Of a DNA stretch of 64,000 nucleotides, positions 50,123-60,719 are shown piece after piece (the stretch's first letter is position 1; each line of letters starts with the position of its first letter). Both the position numbers and the translations under genes were made by a program. The stretch comes from Candidatus Peribacteria bacterium. Lineage in GTDB: Bacteria; Patescibacteriota; Gracilibacteria; BD1-5; UBA6164. The stretch spans positions 992,001 through 1,056,000 of the forward strand of contig CP060226.1 of the NCBI GenBank assembly GCA_023898505.1, in the 5' to 3' direction. Under the pieces are notes generated by a model. It was not told where the DNA came from and made no database searches. It saw only the letters and a program-made list of their open reading frames with translations.

Positions 50123-50902
50123 CTAAGTTCTAAAAGTATTTTTCTCGATAAATTCATCAACCTCTGTCTGGAGTTCTTCTGAGATTTCTTCATTACTGGA
50201 AACACTTTCTACATCCTCATCTTCGTCAAAGGCTTCTAGCATCTTTGTGAGTTTGAGGACCTTTTCAAAGTCTGTGATTTCAATATCGTTTTCTGCGATA
50301 TATTCGAGTTCTGACATTTCTGGGCGGATGTCTTTTTCTTGGAGTGTTGAGGTGATATCGAGAAGATCTTCAGGGCTTGTGGTGATACTTACCGTCGTTC
50401 CATCGAGTTCTATATCTTCTGCGCTGGTTTCAAAGACCAGAGACTCCACAGTATCATAATTGTATTTCTCTGCATCAACAATAATCACTCCCTTTCTTTT
50501 AAATATCCAACTTACAGATCCTGTTTGCCCCATATCTCCACCGTATTTTGTAAAGATGTGGCGCATATTACTCGCAGTTCTGTTTTTGTTGTCCGTGATA
50601 GTATGAACGATGATAGCCACTCCTCCTGGACCATATCCTTCGTATACGATTTCTTGAAGTTGGTTTTCCCCAGACATGTCCCCTCCTCATTTTTTTACGG
50701 CACGATCGATGTTGTCGTTTGGGACTCCGTCTGCCTTTGCTTTTGCAATAGCTGCAAAGAGAGATGCGTTTTTATCTGGGTCTGCTCCTTTTTGTGCCGC
50801 GAGGCTTATGAGTTTTGAATGCAGGGAATATACTTTTCCTTTTTTTGCATCTTGCGCAGCCTTTCTATGTTTGATGTTATGCCATTTTGAGTGACGAGCC
50901 AT
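50123..50902 (-). CDS. YebC/PmpR-type protein
   Basis: The 259-residue protein begins [21 protein letters not shown], and has [22 protein letters not shown] and [23 protein letters not shown], the YebC family core. Family members act as transcription regulators or help translation at poly-proline sites. One TGA glycine at 50687 in KKGGEMSGEN. The acidic tail is long. Confidence 0.95.
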
Positions 50903-51103
50903 ATCGATACGAAATTATGAGTTAGTGTTTCATTTATATAAAGATTTTAAAATTTGCCAAAAATTTTTTTTGCATATAATTTTGCCTAAATCTAATTACA
51001 CAATGTAATGATATATCCAGAAAAACAATGATTCTTGCCTTTTTTCTTTGTTTAAAATAGGCATTTTCTTTTCGTTTTATTTTAGTTTCTAAGCCGCAGA
51101 TTT

Positions 51104-52480
51104 ATGTCTCCAAGAGATGACTCACAACAAGATGAACAAAAAAAGAAACAGGGGAAAGCTGCCCAGTCTTCTAAAGATACTCAGATAGAAGAGATTGATC
51201 TTGATAGTTTAGAGATGGATGATTTTGAAGATGATGATGATATATCGGATGATGATATGTTGTCAGAGGATGAAGATGATGAGATTCATGCTCTCCAGAT
51301 AGAAAAGGGATTAAAAAAGTTACCAAAAGATCGCTCTGAAGACAAGCGCCGTGTAGGAAAGGGATTACAAAAATTTATCGATGTAAAAGTTCCAGAAAAG
51401 TACCTGGAAGGTATGCCAGAAGAGATACAGGAACTCATGAAAAAGGGAAAGGTTGATGGAAAGGTGACACAAGACGAAGTAATGGCAGCTATCCCAAATG
51501 CAGAAGAAGACCTCGATTTGCTGGATGAAGTATATACTCGTTTTCTACAGCTTCAGATTGATATCGTAGATAATCTCGACAAGGATAATCTCTTTGAAAG
51601 TTCAAAATCAAAGGACAAAGAGGAAGATGATCTCAAGGCAGCAGTTTCACTTTCAGAAATTAGTGACGACTCTATCCGTATGTATCTGAACGAAATAGGG
51701 AGAGTGGCGCTTTTAACTCCAGAAGAAGAAATTACTCTCTGAAAACAAATTCGTGCAGGGAATCAAGAAGCGAGAAAAAAGCTCGCGGCGGCAAACCTCC
51801 GTCTCGTAGTCAGCATTGCGAAAAAATACATGGGAAGAGGATTAGGACTCCTTGACTTGATTCAAGAGGGAAATGTAGGGCTTTTTCGTGCGGTAGATAA
51901 ATTTGATCCAGATAAAGGATTTAAGTTTTCAACCTATGCTACTTGGTGGATTCGTCAAGGAGTAACGAGGGCCATTGCTGATCAGGCCCGTACAATCCGT
52001 GTGCCGGTGCATATGATTGAAACGATTAATAAGTTTACCCATACGTATCGCCGTCTTACTCAGGAGTTAACTCGTGAGCCACTTATGGAAGAGTTGGCAA
52101 CAGAGCTTGATATGGACATAAGAAAGGTTCGCCAGATTATGCGTATCTCTCAAGATATCTTGAGTCTTGATGCTCCTGTTGGAAGCGAAGAAGATACGAG
52201 TCTTGGGGATTTTATCGAGGATGATAAAAATGCCACGCCAGATGAACAGACTAATATGAACCTCTTGAAAGAAAATCTCTATGAGATGCTAGATTTCCTT
52301 ACTCCAAGGGAAAGAAAGATTATCATCATGCGTTTTGGTTTAGATGGAGGAGATGTGCATACACTTGAGGAAGTAGGAAAGGAGTTTTGAGTGACTCGTG
52401 AACGTATTAGACAGATTGAAGCAAAGACACTAGAAAAACTCAAAGAACATCCAAATGCAGATAAAATTAAGTTTTTCTAA
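51104..52480 (+). CDS. rpoD: RNA polymerase primary sigma factor
   Basis: The 458-residue protein has an acidic N-terminus (1-60), region 1.2 ([22 protein letters not shown]), region 2 ([54 protein letters not shown]), region 3 and region 4 ([35 protein letters not shown]). This is a group 1 sigma-70. The DNA-reading helix glycine in FGVTRERI is TGA, as is one at 51740. A strong terminator follows. Confidence 0.96.
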
Positions 52481-52489
52481 AAAACACAT

Positions 52490-52525
52490 CAAAAAATCTC
52501 TTTACATTTTGTAAAGAGATTTTTT
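52490..52525 (+). terminator. Intrinsic terminator after rpoD
   Basis: AAAAAATCTCTTTAC ATTTTG TAAAGAGATTTTTT, a near-perfect stem with a U-run 10 bp past the stop. Confidence 0.9.
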
Positions 52526-52593
52526 ATTTCCCTATTTTTTCTTCCCACCTTTCTCGGTATACTTAGAGTAAATCTCTGAACTATTTTTATCGT

Positions 52594-54132
52594 ATGCAAA
52601 CAAATATAGATATTCCATCTCGAGCTTCCTTTCCTACGAACGGAAGGAGTAAGGGTTTTACCCTTCCCGAGCATTCGGGACCAGACAAGCTGGCGTTTAC
52701 ATTAGTAGAACTCATAGTAGTAGTGGTTATCCTCGGTATCCTCTCTACCGTAGGTTTTGTCTCGTATAGCTCCTACCTCGCTTGAACCAGAGATACGAAT
52801 CGTATCTCTCAACTTACAGCACTCCATGATGGACTGGAACTCTATAGAACAACCAAAGACCTCCCGCTTCCAGATGACTATGTAGAAGTAAAGTCTAATG
52901 GAACCACTATTGCCTACCAAGGCTACGCATGAGAAGGAGTCCTTGAAACGATAGACTTTACCAAAGGAGGAAAAGACCCGAAAGACTCCACCTACTTTTC
53001 CTACTACCTGACGAGTGATAAGAAATACTTCCAACTGATGGCATTTCTCGAGGAAGAAGAAAACCTTCTTACACAAATACCCTCACCCCCTAGCCCCCTG
53101 CTACGCTTTAACTTCGAAGATAGTCGTGCAAGCACTCCTGTCTCACTTATCTCCCTTGGGGGAGAAGGGGGAACTATAACTCCCTCTCCTCTCAAAGGAG
53201 AGGGTTGGGGTGAGGGTATATCATGGTTAGGGGTGAGGTTAGCCCATGCAGCGACAGACTACACGAACAGATACCCAACCGTAAACGGACATAAACTCTG
53301 AATTCTCACAGAGTCCTGAACCAATGCTCCAATACAGGAAGTAACGACTGTTACTAACTCTGGCTACCTCGACATAGCTCTCACTACAGACAACTACAAA
53401 GCCAACCTTACTGATACGAAGGGTATTACTTGAACGGGAGAGGCTTTATCGATATTACAGAACCTGTGAACTGTTGGATGAATCGTGTTTGAGAGCTGTA
53501 AACAAATCCTAGATACGAAGCCAGAATATAAAGAACAAGATGGAGTGTATTTGATTAATCCAAGTGGGGATTACCCTTTTGATGTGTATTGTGATATGAC
53601 AACAGATTGATGAGGCTGGACAAGATTTGTAAAGTATCAAGATAGTGTAAACAATGATAATGTGAGTATTAGTAAACGAAACCATGTATCTGTAACTGCA
53701 TATAAAATAGGGTTAGAATATAGTGATGTATGATATACGGAAATTTTGCTTAATGATTGTAATTCTGGAGTACAAACTTCAATTTTACAAAATATCCCAG
53801 ATATTATTAAGGATGAGTGGGTAGCACAGGAATCGATTCGTGGAGTTGAAGAAACTGGATCAGCAACGAATAGTTGTAATAGAACGGTTTCTCGTAAAGA
53901 GTGAGGGGTTTGGTACTACGGAAACAATGCTTGAGGAGCGGATGAATTTGAAACAATGCAATTTGCAACACAGTGTGCTTGAGGAACAAATTCACGGTGA
54001 TATGCTCGTTGGTGAGCGATAGATGCTGGTGATGGGTATAGGACTTGATGGGGAACAGTAAATGGTATTGATAATTATTGGACGGGTACATGACCATACC
54101 ATGATGATCTTCTTTGTGCCTATATTCGTTAA
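52594..54132 (+). CDS. Prepilin with fibrinogen-like C-terminal domain
   Basis: The 512-residue protein has a prepilin hydrophobic helix (KLAFTLVELIVVVVILGILS) with E39 at +5 from F35 and Ala rather than Gly before the cleavage point. Ahead of it is a long leader (residues 1-34) encoded mostly by a palindromic repeat. A second repeat block (53082-53222) adds about 45 residues near 165-210. The C-terminus from C302 (ESCKQILDTKPEYKEQDGVY, then PFDVYCDMTTDGGGWTRF) matches fibrinogen-related domains, followed by GWGTVNGIDNYWTG. It is probably a surface adhesin or minor pilin. TGA glycines are many. Confidence 0.82.
52625..52680. repeat. Palindromic repeats in the pilin leader
   Basis: Three neighbouring palindromes: CTTCCTTTCCTACGAACGGAAGG, AAGGGTTTTACCCTT and TCCCGAGCATTCGGGA. 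Together they encode SFPTNGRSKGFTLPEHSG. Confidence 0.75.
53082..53222. repeat. CCCTCACCCC-type repeat block in the pilin
   Basis: It starts CCCTCACCCCCTAGCCCCC and ends GGTTGGGGTGAGGGTATA, with CTCTCCTCTCAAAGGAGAGG inside. It is read in frame as a Pro/Gly/Ser-rich linker (SPPSPLLRFN...PSPLKGEGWGEG). Confidence 0.85.
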
Positions 54133-54162
54133 AAAATAGTCCCGAGTATTCGGGACTATTTT
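54131..54162 (+). terminator. Terminator after the pilin gene
   Basis: AAATAGTCCCGAGTATTCGGGACTATTTT stem begins at the TAA stop. It also faces the end of the leftward cNMP-binding gene. Confidence 0.85.
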
Positions 54163-54179
54163 AGGGTTAAGGCTTGCAA

Positions 54180-54569
54180 TTAATTTCTAATATTTTCTTC
54201 TATACGACGCATCACTTCTTTGTTGATGTTGTTTTCATCGTTGTTTATCATATCTATCAGGTGGTCGAGAGTGAGAACAATGACCTCTATGTCGCTTATA
54301 GCTTCAACACTGGCGCTACGCTCTTCTTCATTAAGGAGAGCAATTTCACCAAAGATATCTCCGTTGTGAAGTTCGGCTATTTTTTGTCATTGTATTGTTA
54401 TTTTTACACTTCCTGATTTGATGATGTATCCTTCACCATTTGATTCTTCTCCTTCCATCATAATAATCTCACCTGTTTGGTACTTGCGTTCCTCTGCTGT
54501 CAAGATAATGCGCTCAATAACATCATTCGGAAGTCCTGAAAAGATTTTGAGATTAAAATAATTTTCCAT
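54180..54569 (-). CDS. Cyclic-nucleotide-binding domain protein
   Basis: The 129-residue protein is a bare Crp-type cNMP-binding fold (MENYFNLKIFSGLPNDVIER, QTGEIIMMEGEES, YIIKSGSVKITI, HNGDIFGEIALLNEERSASV). The phosphate-binding cassette FGEIALL...RSA is intact. There is no DNA-binding helix, so it is a sensor-only protein. One TGA glycine (TIQGQK). It is convergent with the pilin gene and divergent from the ATP synthase operon. Confidence 0.88.
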
Positions 54570-54707
54570 GCTACTTTGTTTGCATATAAAGTATGTACCG
54601 GTAGTATAGTATCATATTGCTGAAACATTTACAAATATTCCATTATTTCCAATTTGTATTTTAGAATGGTTTTTATATAATCCCCTCGGTCTCATAAGCT
54701 TTTTGGT

Positions 54708-55526
54708 ATGATAGAGTCATTGCTTGATATATATACGAGTACTACAACCGTAGGTCTTCTTGTTGAGGCGGGCGTTATTCTTGGTATCGCTATACTTTTA
54801 AAGTATTTTCCTACGAGCGGAGTAAGTATGGTGATAGATGTATTTTATGAGAAGGTATTTGAGTTTTATGGATCTGTTATAGGAGAGGACGAAAGTATTC
54901 GAGTAAAAACGTACATTGTATCACTATTTTTCATTATTTTGTGTTCAAACTTGATAGGGATAGTGTTAGAGTTTATCGCTCCGATTATAGGAACCGATGA
55001 AGGAGGAGAATTTATCTTAGAACACTATATCACCATACCTTCTGCAGATTTGTCGTTTAATATCTCACTGGCAATAGTGAGTATGTTGCTTCTTTTGTTT
55101 CTTCAGTTTCAGCACCTAGGCTGGAAGCATTTTCTCCATGACTATGTCCCTATCTCTGGAAAACACTATCTTGAATATAGTCCGAAAAAATGATCTCCTT
55201 GGTGGTCGTATGTGATGATGATAGTGATAAAGATATTTGATATTTGTATTTCGATATTTTTAAGTTTGCTTGAAATCGTAGGGATCTTGGCGAAAGTAAT
55301 CTCACTCTCGTTTCGTCTCTTTGGAAATATGATTTCAGGAACGATTCTTTTGGGGATGCTGGTGGTAGGACTTGGAGGAATCACGACATCTTGGTTTGGT
55401 TTTGACTTCCCGATAATCTTTCCGGTACTTATTTATTTACAAGAAATCTTGGTGGCGTTTATACAAGCACTTGTATTTCCTCTCCTTGTTTCTATATTTA
55501 TACGTGTAGCGAAAGCGTCGGGGTAA
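54708..55526 (+). CDS. atpB: F-type ATP synthase subunit a, first copy
   Basis: The 272-residue polytopic protein has the subunit a signature: SLSFRLFGNMISGTILLG, with the essential Arg, and the C-terminal helix YLQEILVAFIQALVFPLLVSIF. It forms the ion half-channels beside the c ring. It differs clearly from the second a subunit downstream. TGA glycine at 55191. It is followed by the double-hairpin c subunit, so it should face that ring (inference). Confidence 0.93.
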
Positions 55527-55547
55527 TTATTTTTTAACAATTATAGT

Positions 55548-55994
55548 ATGGAAATGAATTATGTAGCACTTGGTGCTGGACTTGCTGTTGGACTCTCAGG
55601 TCTTGGTGTAGCTATCGGACAGAGTGCCCTTGCTCGTATGTCGGTTGAAATTTTGGGGAAAAACCCAAATCTCCATGCGACACTGATGATGTATACGATT
55701 CTCTGAATTGCACTCGTGGAATCTGCGGTTATCTATGGGCTTGTTGTGGCGTTCAAGATTTTGTGAACTCCTGAGCTTGATGCGATGAGTGCTATTGGTG
55801 CTGGGCTGGCCATTGGTTTGACAGGTTTTGCGGCGGGATATGGAGAAGGAAAATTTGTAGCCTCTTCACTTGATGCCATCAACCGTAATCCGGAAAATAA
55901 AAACCAAGTGTTACAATTTATGGTACTGTTTATTGCGCTTATCGAAGTAGTAGCGATTTATGGTCTCATTATTGCATTGAAACTCTTAAAATAA
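55548..55994 (+). CDS. atpE: Double-hairpin c subunit with sodium-type first half
   Basis: The 148-residue protein is two fused c hairpins (four helices). Both carry the ion-binding glutamate: E58 in ALVESAVIYG and E133 in ALIEVVAIYG. The first half has Q25, E58, S59 and Y63, matching the sodium ligands Q32/E65/S66/Y70 of Ilyobacter c. The second half has E100 at the Q position, E133, V134 and Y138, so it lacks the serine. F-type c is usually one hairpin of about 80-100 residues. TGA glycines in TILGIAL and KILGTPE. Confidence 0.9.
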
Positions 55995-56016
55995 TTTTTA
56001 GATACAAAGTATATTT

Positions 56017-56502
56017 ATGGACACGATACAACTTCCTGTTATTATTGCTCAGATTATTAACTTTTTAATCCTATTTTTCATCTTTAAGAAGCTGATAGGA
56101 AATCGTTTAAATCGCCTCATTGAACAGAAAAAGATGACGCTTGAGAAGCTTGCAAATGCAGAGAGAGAATACCAAATTATGATAGAAAAAACCTATGGTG
56201 AGAAGGATGAGATTTTAAATTCTGCGAGAAACGATGCCAATAAACTCCTTCTAGATATGGAGGATATCGCCTACAATAAAAGACAAGAGATGCTTGATCG
56301 TGCAGAAAAAAAGGCAGAATTGATTGTAGCGTGAGGGAAAAAAGAGATAGAGAAAGAGCGTCTAGAAATGATGGCGCAGATGAAAGATACGGTTGTAGGG
56401 CTTGCACTGATGCTTAATAAAAAATTATTTAAGCAAGAGTCGGTAGATAAAGATTTTATGGAAAAAGAATTAGAAGAGATTTTATCGACATCTAAAAAGT
56501 AA
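56017..56502 (+). CDS. atpF: F-type ATP synthase subunit b, first copy
   Basis: The 161-residue protein has one N-terminal helix (VIIAQIINFLILFFIFKKL) and a long charged coiled coil. It is the stator stalk of the first membrane sector. TGA glycine at 56332. It precedes the atpI-like gene by 6 bp. Confidence 0.9.
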
Positions 56503-56508
56503 AAAAAC

Positions 56509-56718
56509 ATGAAACATTTTGCTCTGCAATTTCCACTGATTATTTTGTGAAATTTATTTGCATTTATTGCCCTTTGACGTATACTCGACGCGCTTTTTTC
56601 GACGGGAGATGTGTGGACTATGGTGATGTTAGTGCTATCAGTGGTATCGCTTATCTTGATTGGAAGTATCTATGTGCGTAGAACTCTGAAAGATTTGCAA
56701 ACAATTTCTAAAAAGTAA
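56509..56718 (+). CDS. AtpI-like small membrane protein
   Basis: The 69-residue protein MKHFALQFPLIILGNLFAF has two hydrophobic helices separated by LDALFSTGDVW, the AtpI/AtpZ plan. Such proteins aid c-ring assembly or metal supply. It lies between the first b subunit and the second a subunit, exactly where atpI starts a conventional atp operon. Confidence 0.65.
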
Positions 56719-56731
56719 TACAAAATAATTT

Positions 56732-57565
56732 ATGGAAGAAACTACACTGCATACAGAAATACTAGAAACCCATGCAGAAGTAGAGCATACTTGACCTCAT
56801 GTGCCTTCAATGCAGTGAGAAACTGTTTGGTGACCGATAAAAAATACAACGGTGACCTTATTGTTGTTCATGGTATTGGTGGTGGTAGTCAGTGTGATGG
56901 CAAATAGGGCATTACAAAAGAAACAATCCAGGCTTAAAGATGCCTTTTTAAATATTATTGGATTTCTTGAAAAGTATATCGTGGATTCATTTGCAGATAA
57001 AGCATTTGCAAGAAGTTTTTTCCCACTTATCGTTGGAGTGTTTTTTATCATCTTGTTTGGGAATCTGTTTGGTCTTATGATCGATTGGCTTGCCTTTGCT
57101 TTTGATGGATCTCATATCGAAGAATATATGCGCCCAATTCATAGTGATTTGAACACCACGTTAGTATTAGGGCTGATTACAGTGGTGGTATTTTTAGGGA
57201 TTTCAGCAAAATATGTCGGAACAGTAAAAACGGTAAAAGGATATATCTGTAACTTTAGTGGGCATAGTATTGTAGAAAAGTGTATCAATGTCTTTGTAGG
57301 TTGGTTACATCTTATTGGAGTTCCAGCTACCGTAGCCTCTTTATCGCTCAGGTTATTTGGAAATATCTTTGCAGGAATGGTACTTATCTCTGTTATTTCA
57401 TTTCTTGGGGCGACGATGACAGAAGCATTAGGGATTTATAAGTCAGGAACTTTCCTTAGTTTACCATTTTGGTTTTTTGAGATATTTGTAGCCTTTATCC
57501 AGGCAGCGGTATTTGCAGGACTTATGATTGCCTACTTTGGGCAAAGTAAAGAAGATAGCCATTAA
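56732..57565 (+). CDS. atpB: F-type ATP synthase subunit a, second copy
   Basis: The 277-residue protein has a soluble N-terminal tail (MEETTLHTEILETHAEVEHT), then the a-type helices with VASLSLRLFGNIFAGMVLIS and FFEIFVAFIQAAVFAGLMIAYF. It pairs with the single-hairpin c downstream. It is well diverged from the first copy in length of loops. Three TGA glycines lie in the tail. Confidence 0.94.
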
Positions 57566-57642
57566 AATATAGGTCTCGGGTTTTATTCCCCTCAGAGAGA
57601 ATAAGATCTTCATTTATATTTTATATTATAATTTTTGGATAT

Positions 57643-57954
<312 letters not shown>

Positions 57955-58067
57955 TTTAGCGAACAGTGAATAACGAAGAGTGGATAGTTTTGGTTTTTTG
58001 ATACAAAAAACCAGCTATAAACTGATACTATCTATTCTCTTTTCACTATTAATTATTAACTGAACTT
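57955..58067. other. Spacer with palindromic sequence
   Basis: It contains ATAACGAAGAGTGGATAGTTTTGG and its approximate inverse (CAGCTATAAACTGATACTATC) around a GGTTTTTTGATACAAAAAACC hairpin. A CACTATTAATTATTAA tail is also present before atpG (60688). It may slow or attenuate transcription between c and b. Confidence 0.5.
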
Positions 58068-58556
58068 ATGGAACTACATAATTTTCAATTTTTTACCCTT
58101 GAGACACTCGTAATTCATGCGATTATTTTACTCATTATTTTATGGGTGTTAAATAAGTTTCTCTTTCAGCCGTATATGTCGTATCTTGACGAAGAGGCAG
58201 AAAAAAGAAAAAAGCTTGAGGATGATTATAAAAATATCGATAAGCTCGTAAAAGATGCTGAAAGTGAAAAAGCAACGATGTTAACAGAAGCAAGAGAAAA
58301 ATCTTCTCAGATGATTTCTGAGGCAGAGTCGCTCGCAAATAAAAAACGTTCTACCATTATTGAAAATGCTGAAAAAGATGCAAAAGAACTCGTAGAGGCT
58401 TCAAGAGGTGAAATAGAAAAAGAACGTCTCTCAATGATGAGTGGGGTAAAGACACAACTGATTGATTTGATTTTGAAATTTAATTCAAAACTTTTTAAAG
58501 AGGAAAAGATTTCAAAGGAGTACCTAGAAGGAGAACTTAAGAAAATACATAGCTAA
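58068..58556 (+). CDS. atpF: F-type ATP synthase subunit b, second copy
   Basis: The 162-residue protein has an N-terminal helix (TLETLVIHAIILLIILWVL) and a coiled coil rich in Lys/Glu/Ala. It is the stalk for the second membrane sector. It has no TGA codons. It ends 9 bp before the delta subunit. Confidence 0.92.
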   Translation: MELHNFQFFTLETLVIHAIILLIILWVLNKFLFQPYMSYLDEEAEKRKKLEDDYKNIDKLVKDAESEKATMLTEAREKSSQMISEAESLANKKRSTIIENAEKDAKELVEASRGEIEKERLSMMSGVKTQLIDLILKFNSKLFKEEKISKEYLEGELKKIHS

Positions 58557-58565
58557 TATCTTTTT

Positions 58566-58916
58566 ATGACACAACACGATATCAAAAATCTATCTCTTGC
58601 TGAGTTAAAAGAGCTGGAAAAACAATTAGCACTGTATGCTGACTTGTCGAAGAAGCTTTGAAGACGTGGAAGAGATATGTTTAAAAGAGAAATGGATGCA
58701 CTTCCACTCTTAGTTGTAGAATATTATCCTTCTCTTGATGCTTCCTATGTTGCTTCTCAGGCAATAGAAGTATATAAAAAGGTTTTTGGTATTGAAGTGC
58801 AAACAGCAGATATTACCCTCGTTTCCAAAGAAGAAGTAAGCGGAGGGATGAAGGTATACAAAGACGATAGTATGGTGGACGTGAGTTTTTCAAAAATAGA
58901 AAAATACATGAAATAA
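58566..58916 (+). CDS. atpH: Short ATP synthase delta subunit
   Basis: The 116-residue protein ends ITLVSKEEVSGGMKVYKDDSMVDVSFSKIEKYM, the delta C-terminal GGM(x)VxxxDxxxDxS pattern. The usual N-terminal six-helix domain that binds alpha is reduced (typical length about 175-180). It would connect F1 to the stalk. TGA glycine in KKLGRRG. Context between b and alpha supports the call. Confidence 0.8.
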
Positions 58917-58938
58917 TTTACATTTTTAATAATTTGGT

Positions 58939-60444
58939 ATGTCACAAGACTTGTTACGTAATATCATCCATGAAATTGAGGAGCAGATTGATTCTGTTGA
59001 CACAAACCCTGAAGTAGAGAATGTCGGTGAGGTGTTTTACCTAGGGGATGGAGTTGCAAAGGTTTCTGGACTGAGAGGAGTTGCTTATAACGAAGTAGTA
59101 GATTTTGATTCGGGGGCAACGGGTGTTGCCTTGAACTTGGAAGAACACTTTGTATGAGTGGTAGTCCTTTCAGGATTTCAAAAAATTAAAGAAGGTGAAA
59201 AAGCAAAGGCTTCTGGAAGAATCCTTGAGGTACCTGTTGGGAGGTCTCTTGTAGGAAGGGTTGTAGATGCTCTTGGTACTCCAATTGATGGCCTCGGAGA
59301 CTTGAAAGATACAGAGATGTATCCAGTAGAAAGAGTTGCTTCAGGAGTTATGTCGAGAAAATCAGTACATGAATCCATGGAAACAGGGATTAAGGCCGTA
59401 GATGCACTTGTACCAATTGGGAGAGGACAAAGAGAATTGATTATTGGTGATAGACAGGTGGGGAAAACCCAGATTGCTATCGATACGATTTTGAATCAAA
59501 AGGGTCAAAATATGACCTGTGTGTATGTAGCCATTGGTCAAAAAGAAGGAAAGGTTGCGAGAATCGTGGAAGAACTGAGAAAGAGAGGAGCGATGGATTA
59601 TACGGTAGTAGTATCAGCGGGAGCTTCTGATCCAGCGGCGATGCAATACTTGGCGCCATATACATGATGTGCGATTGCAGAATACTTTATGCTCAACGGA
59701 GAACACTCACTCATTATCTATGATGATCTTTCAAAACAAGCAAATGCCTACAGAGAAATGTCATTGCTTTTGAGACGTCCACCAGGAAGAGAAGCGTATC
59801 CTGGAGATGTATTTTACTTGCATTCAAGACTTCTTGAAAGAGCAGCAAAACTCAATGATTCACTTGGAGGAGGATCTATGACTGCCCTTCCAATTATTGA
59901 AACACAAGCAGGTGATGTATCGGCATATATCCCAACCAATGTAATTTCGATTACTGATGGACAGATTTTCTTGGAATCAGATCTCTTTAACAGTGGTCAG
60001 AAACCAGCAATTCACGTAGGTCTTTCAGTGTCGAGAGTATGAGGATCAGCTCAAATCAAAGCCATGAAAAAAGTATCAGGAACCTTGAAACTTGATCTGG
60101 CTCAGTATAGAGAACTCGCTGCCTTTTCTCAGTTTGCTTCTGATCTTGATGAAGCAACAAAGAAGCAGTTAGATAGAGGGGAAAGGATGATGCAACTTTT
60201 ACGTCAGGATGTCTATAGTCCAGTACCAGTACCAAAACAAGTATGTGCTCTCTATGCTGGAGGAAAGGGATATATTGATCAAATCCCAGTAGCAAAAGTA
60301 TTGAAATTTGAATCTGATTTGTATGCAGCTCTCGATGATGAAAAAACAGTTCTTGAAGATATCACCAAAAACAAAGTGATGAGTGAAGATTCTGAAAAGA
60401 AACTGATTACCGTGATTGAAAAAGTAGTGGAGCTTAATAAGTAA
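58939..60444 (+). CDS. atpA: ATP synthase subunit alpha
   Basis: The 501-residue protein has Walker [36 protein letters not shown] and [19 protein letters not shown] with the conserved Arg finger region, as alpha does. TGA glycines at 59155, 59665 (YTGCAIAEYF) and 60040 (RVGGSA). It is the regulatory nucleotide-binding subunit of F1 and the only alpha in the window. Confidence 0.97.
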
Positions 60445-60455
60445 CGTTTATTATT

Positions 60456-60683
60456 ATGTCAATGACTGTACTTTGAGAAGGGGGGGATAATCTAACTTGA
60501 AAACAACAGGAAGCTTGGGTTCATATTCAAGAAATATTTGCTGGTATTACAACACAAGTAATGGAAGAGGCGGGAAAACCCATAGTTGTAAGCCCTGATT
60601 GAGGGGCGAAAAATCATATTGATGATGTGATTGACAATCCTTCTATCCGAATTGCTGGAAGAGTTTCGATAAGACCAAAATAA
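60456..60683 (+). CDS. Small protein of unknown function in the atp operon
   Basis: The 75-residue protein MSMTVLGEGGDNLTGKQQEAW has no membrane helix. It includes VVSPDGGAKNHIDDVI and IRIAGRVSIRPK. Three TGA glycines. It lies 11 bp after atpA and 36 bp before atpG, a place that normally has no gene. The epsilon subunit has a quite different N-terminal beta sandwich, so that is not a match. Confidence 0.6.
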
Positions 60684-60719
60684 ATTTCACTATTCACTAT
60701 TAATTATTAATTAGATATC

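Noticed and set aside
55548..55994. V-type proteolipid (NtpK-like) as part of a V-ATPase
   Set aside because: Neighbouring a and b subunits are F-type, both hairpins keep their glutamate, and no V-type A/B/D subunits are present.
60456..60683. ATP synthase epsilon subunit
   Set aside because: It lacks the epsilon beta-sandwich N-terminus, is too short and sits before gamma.
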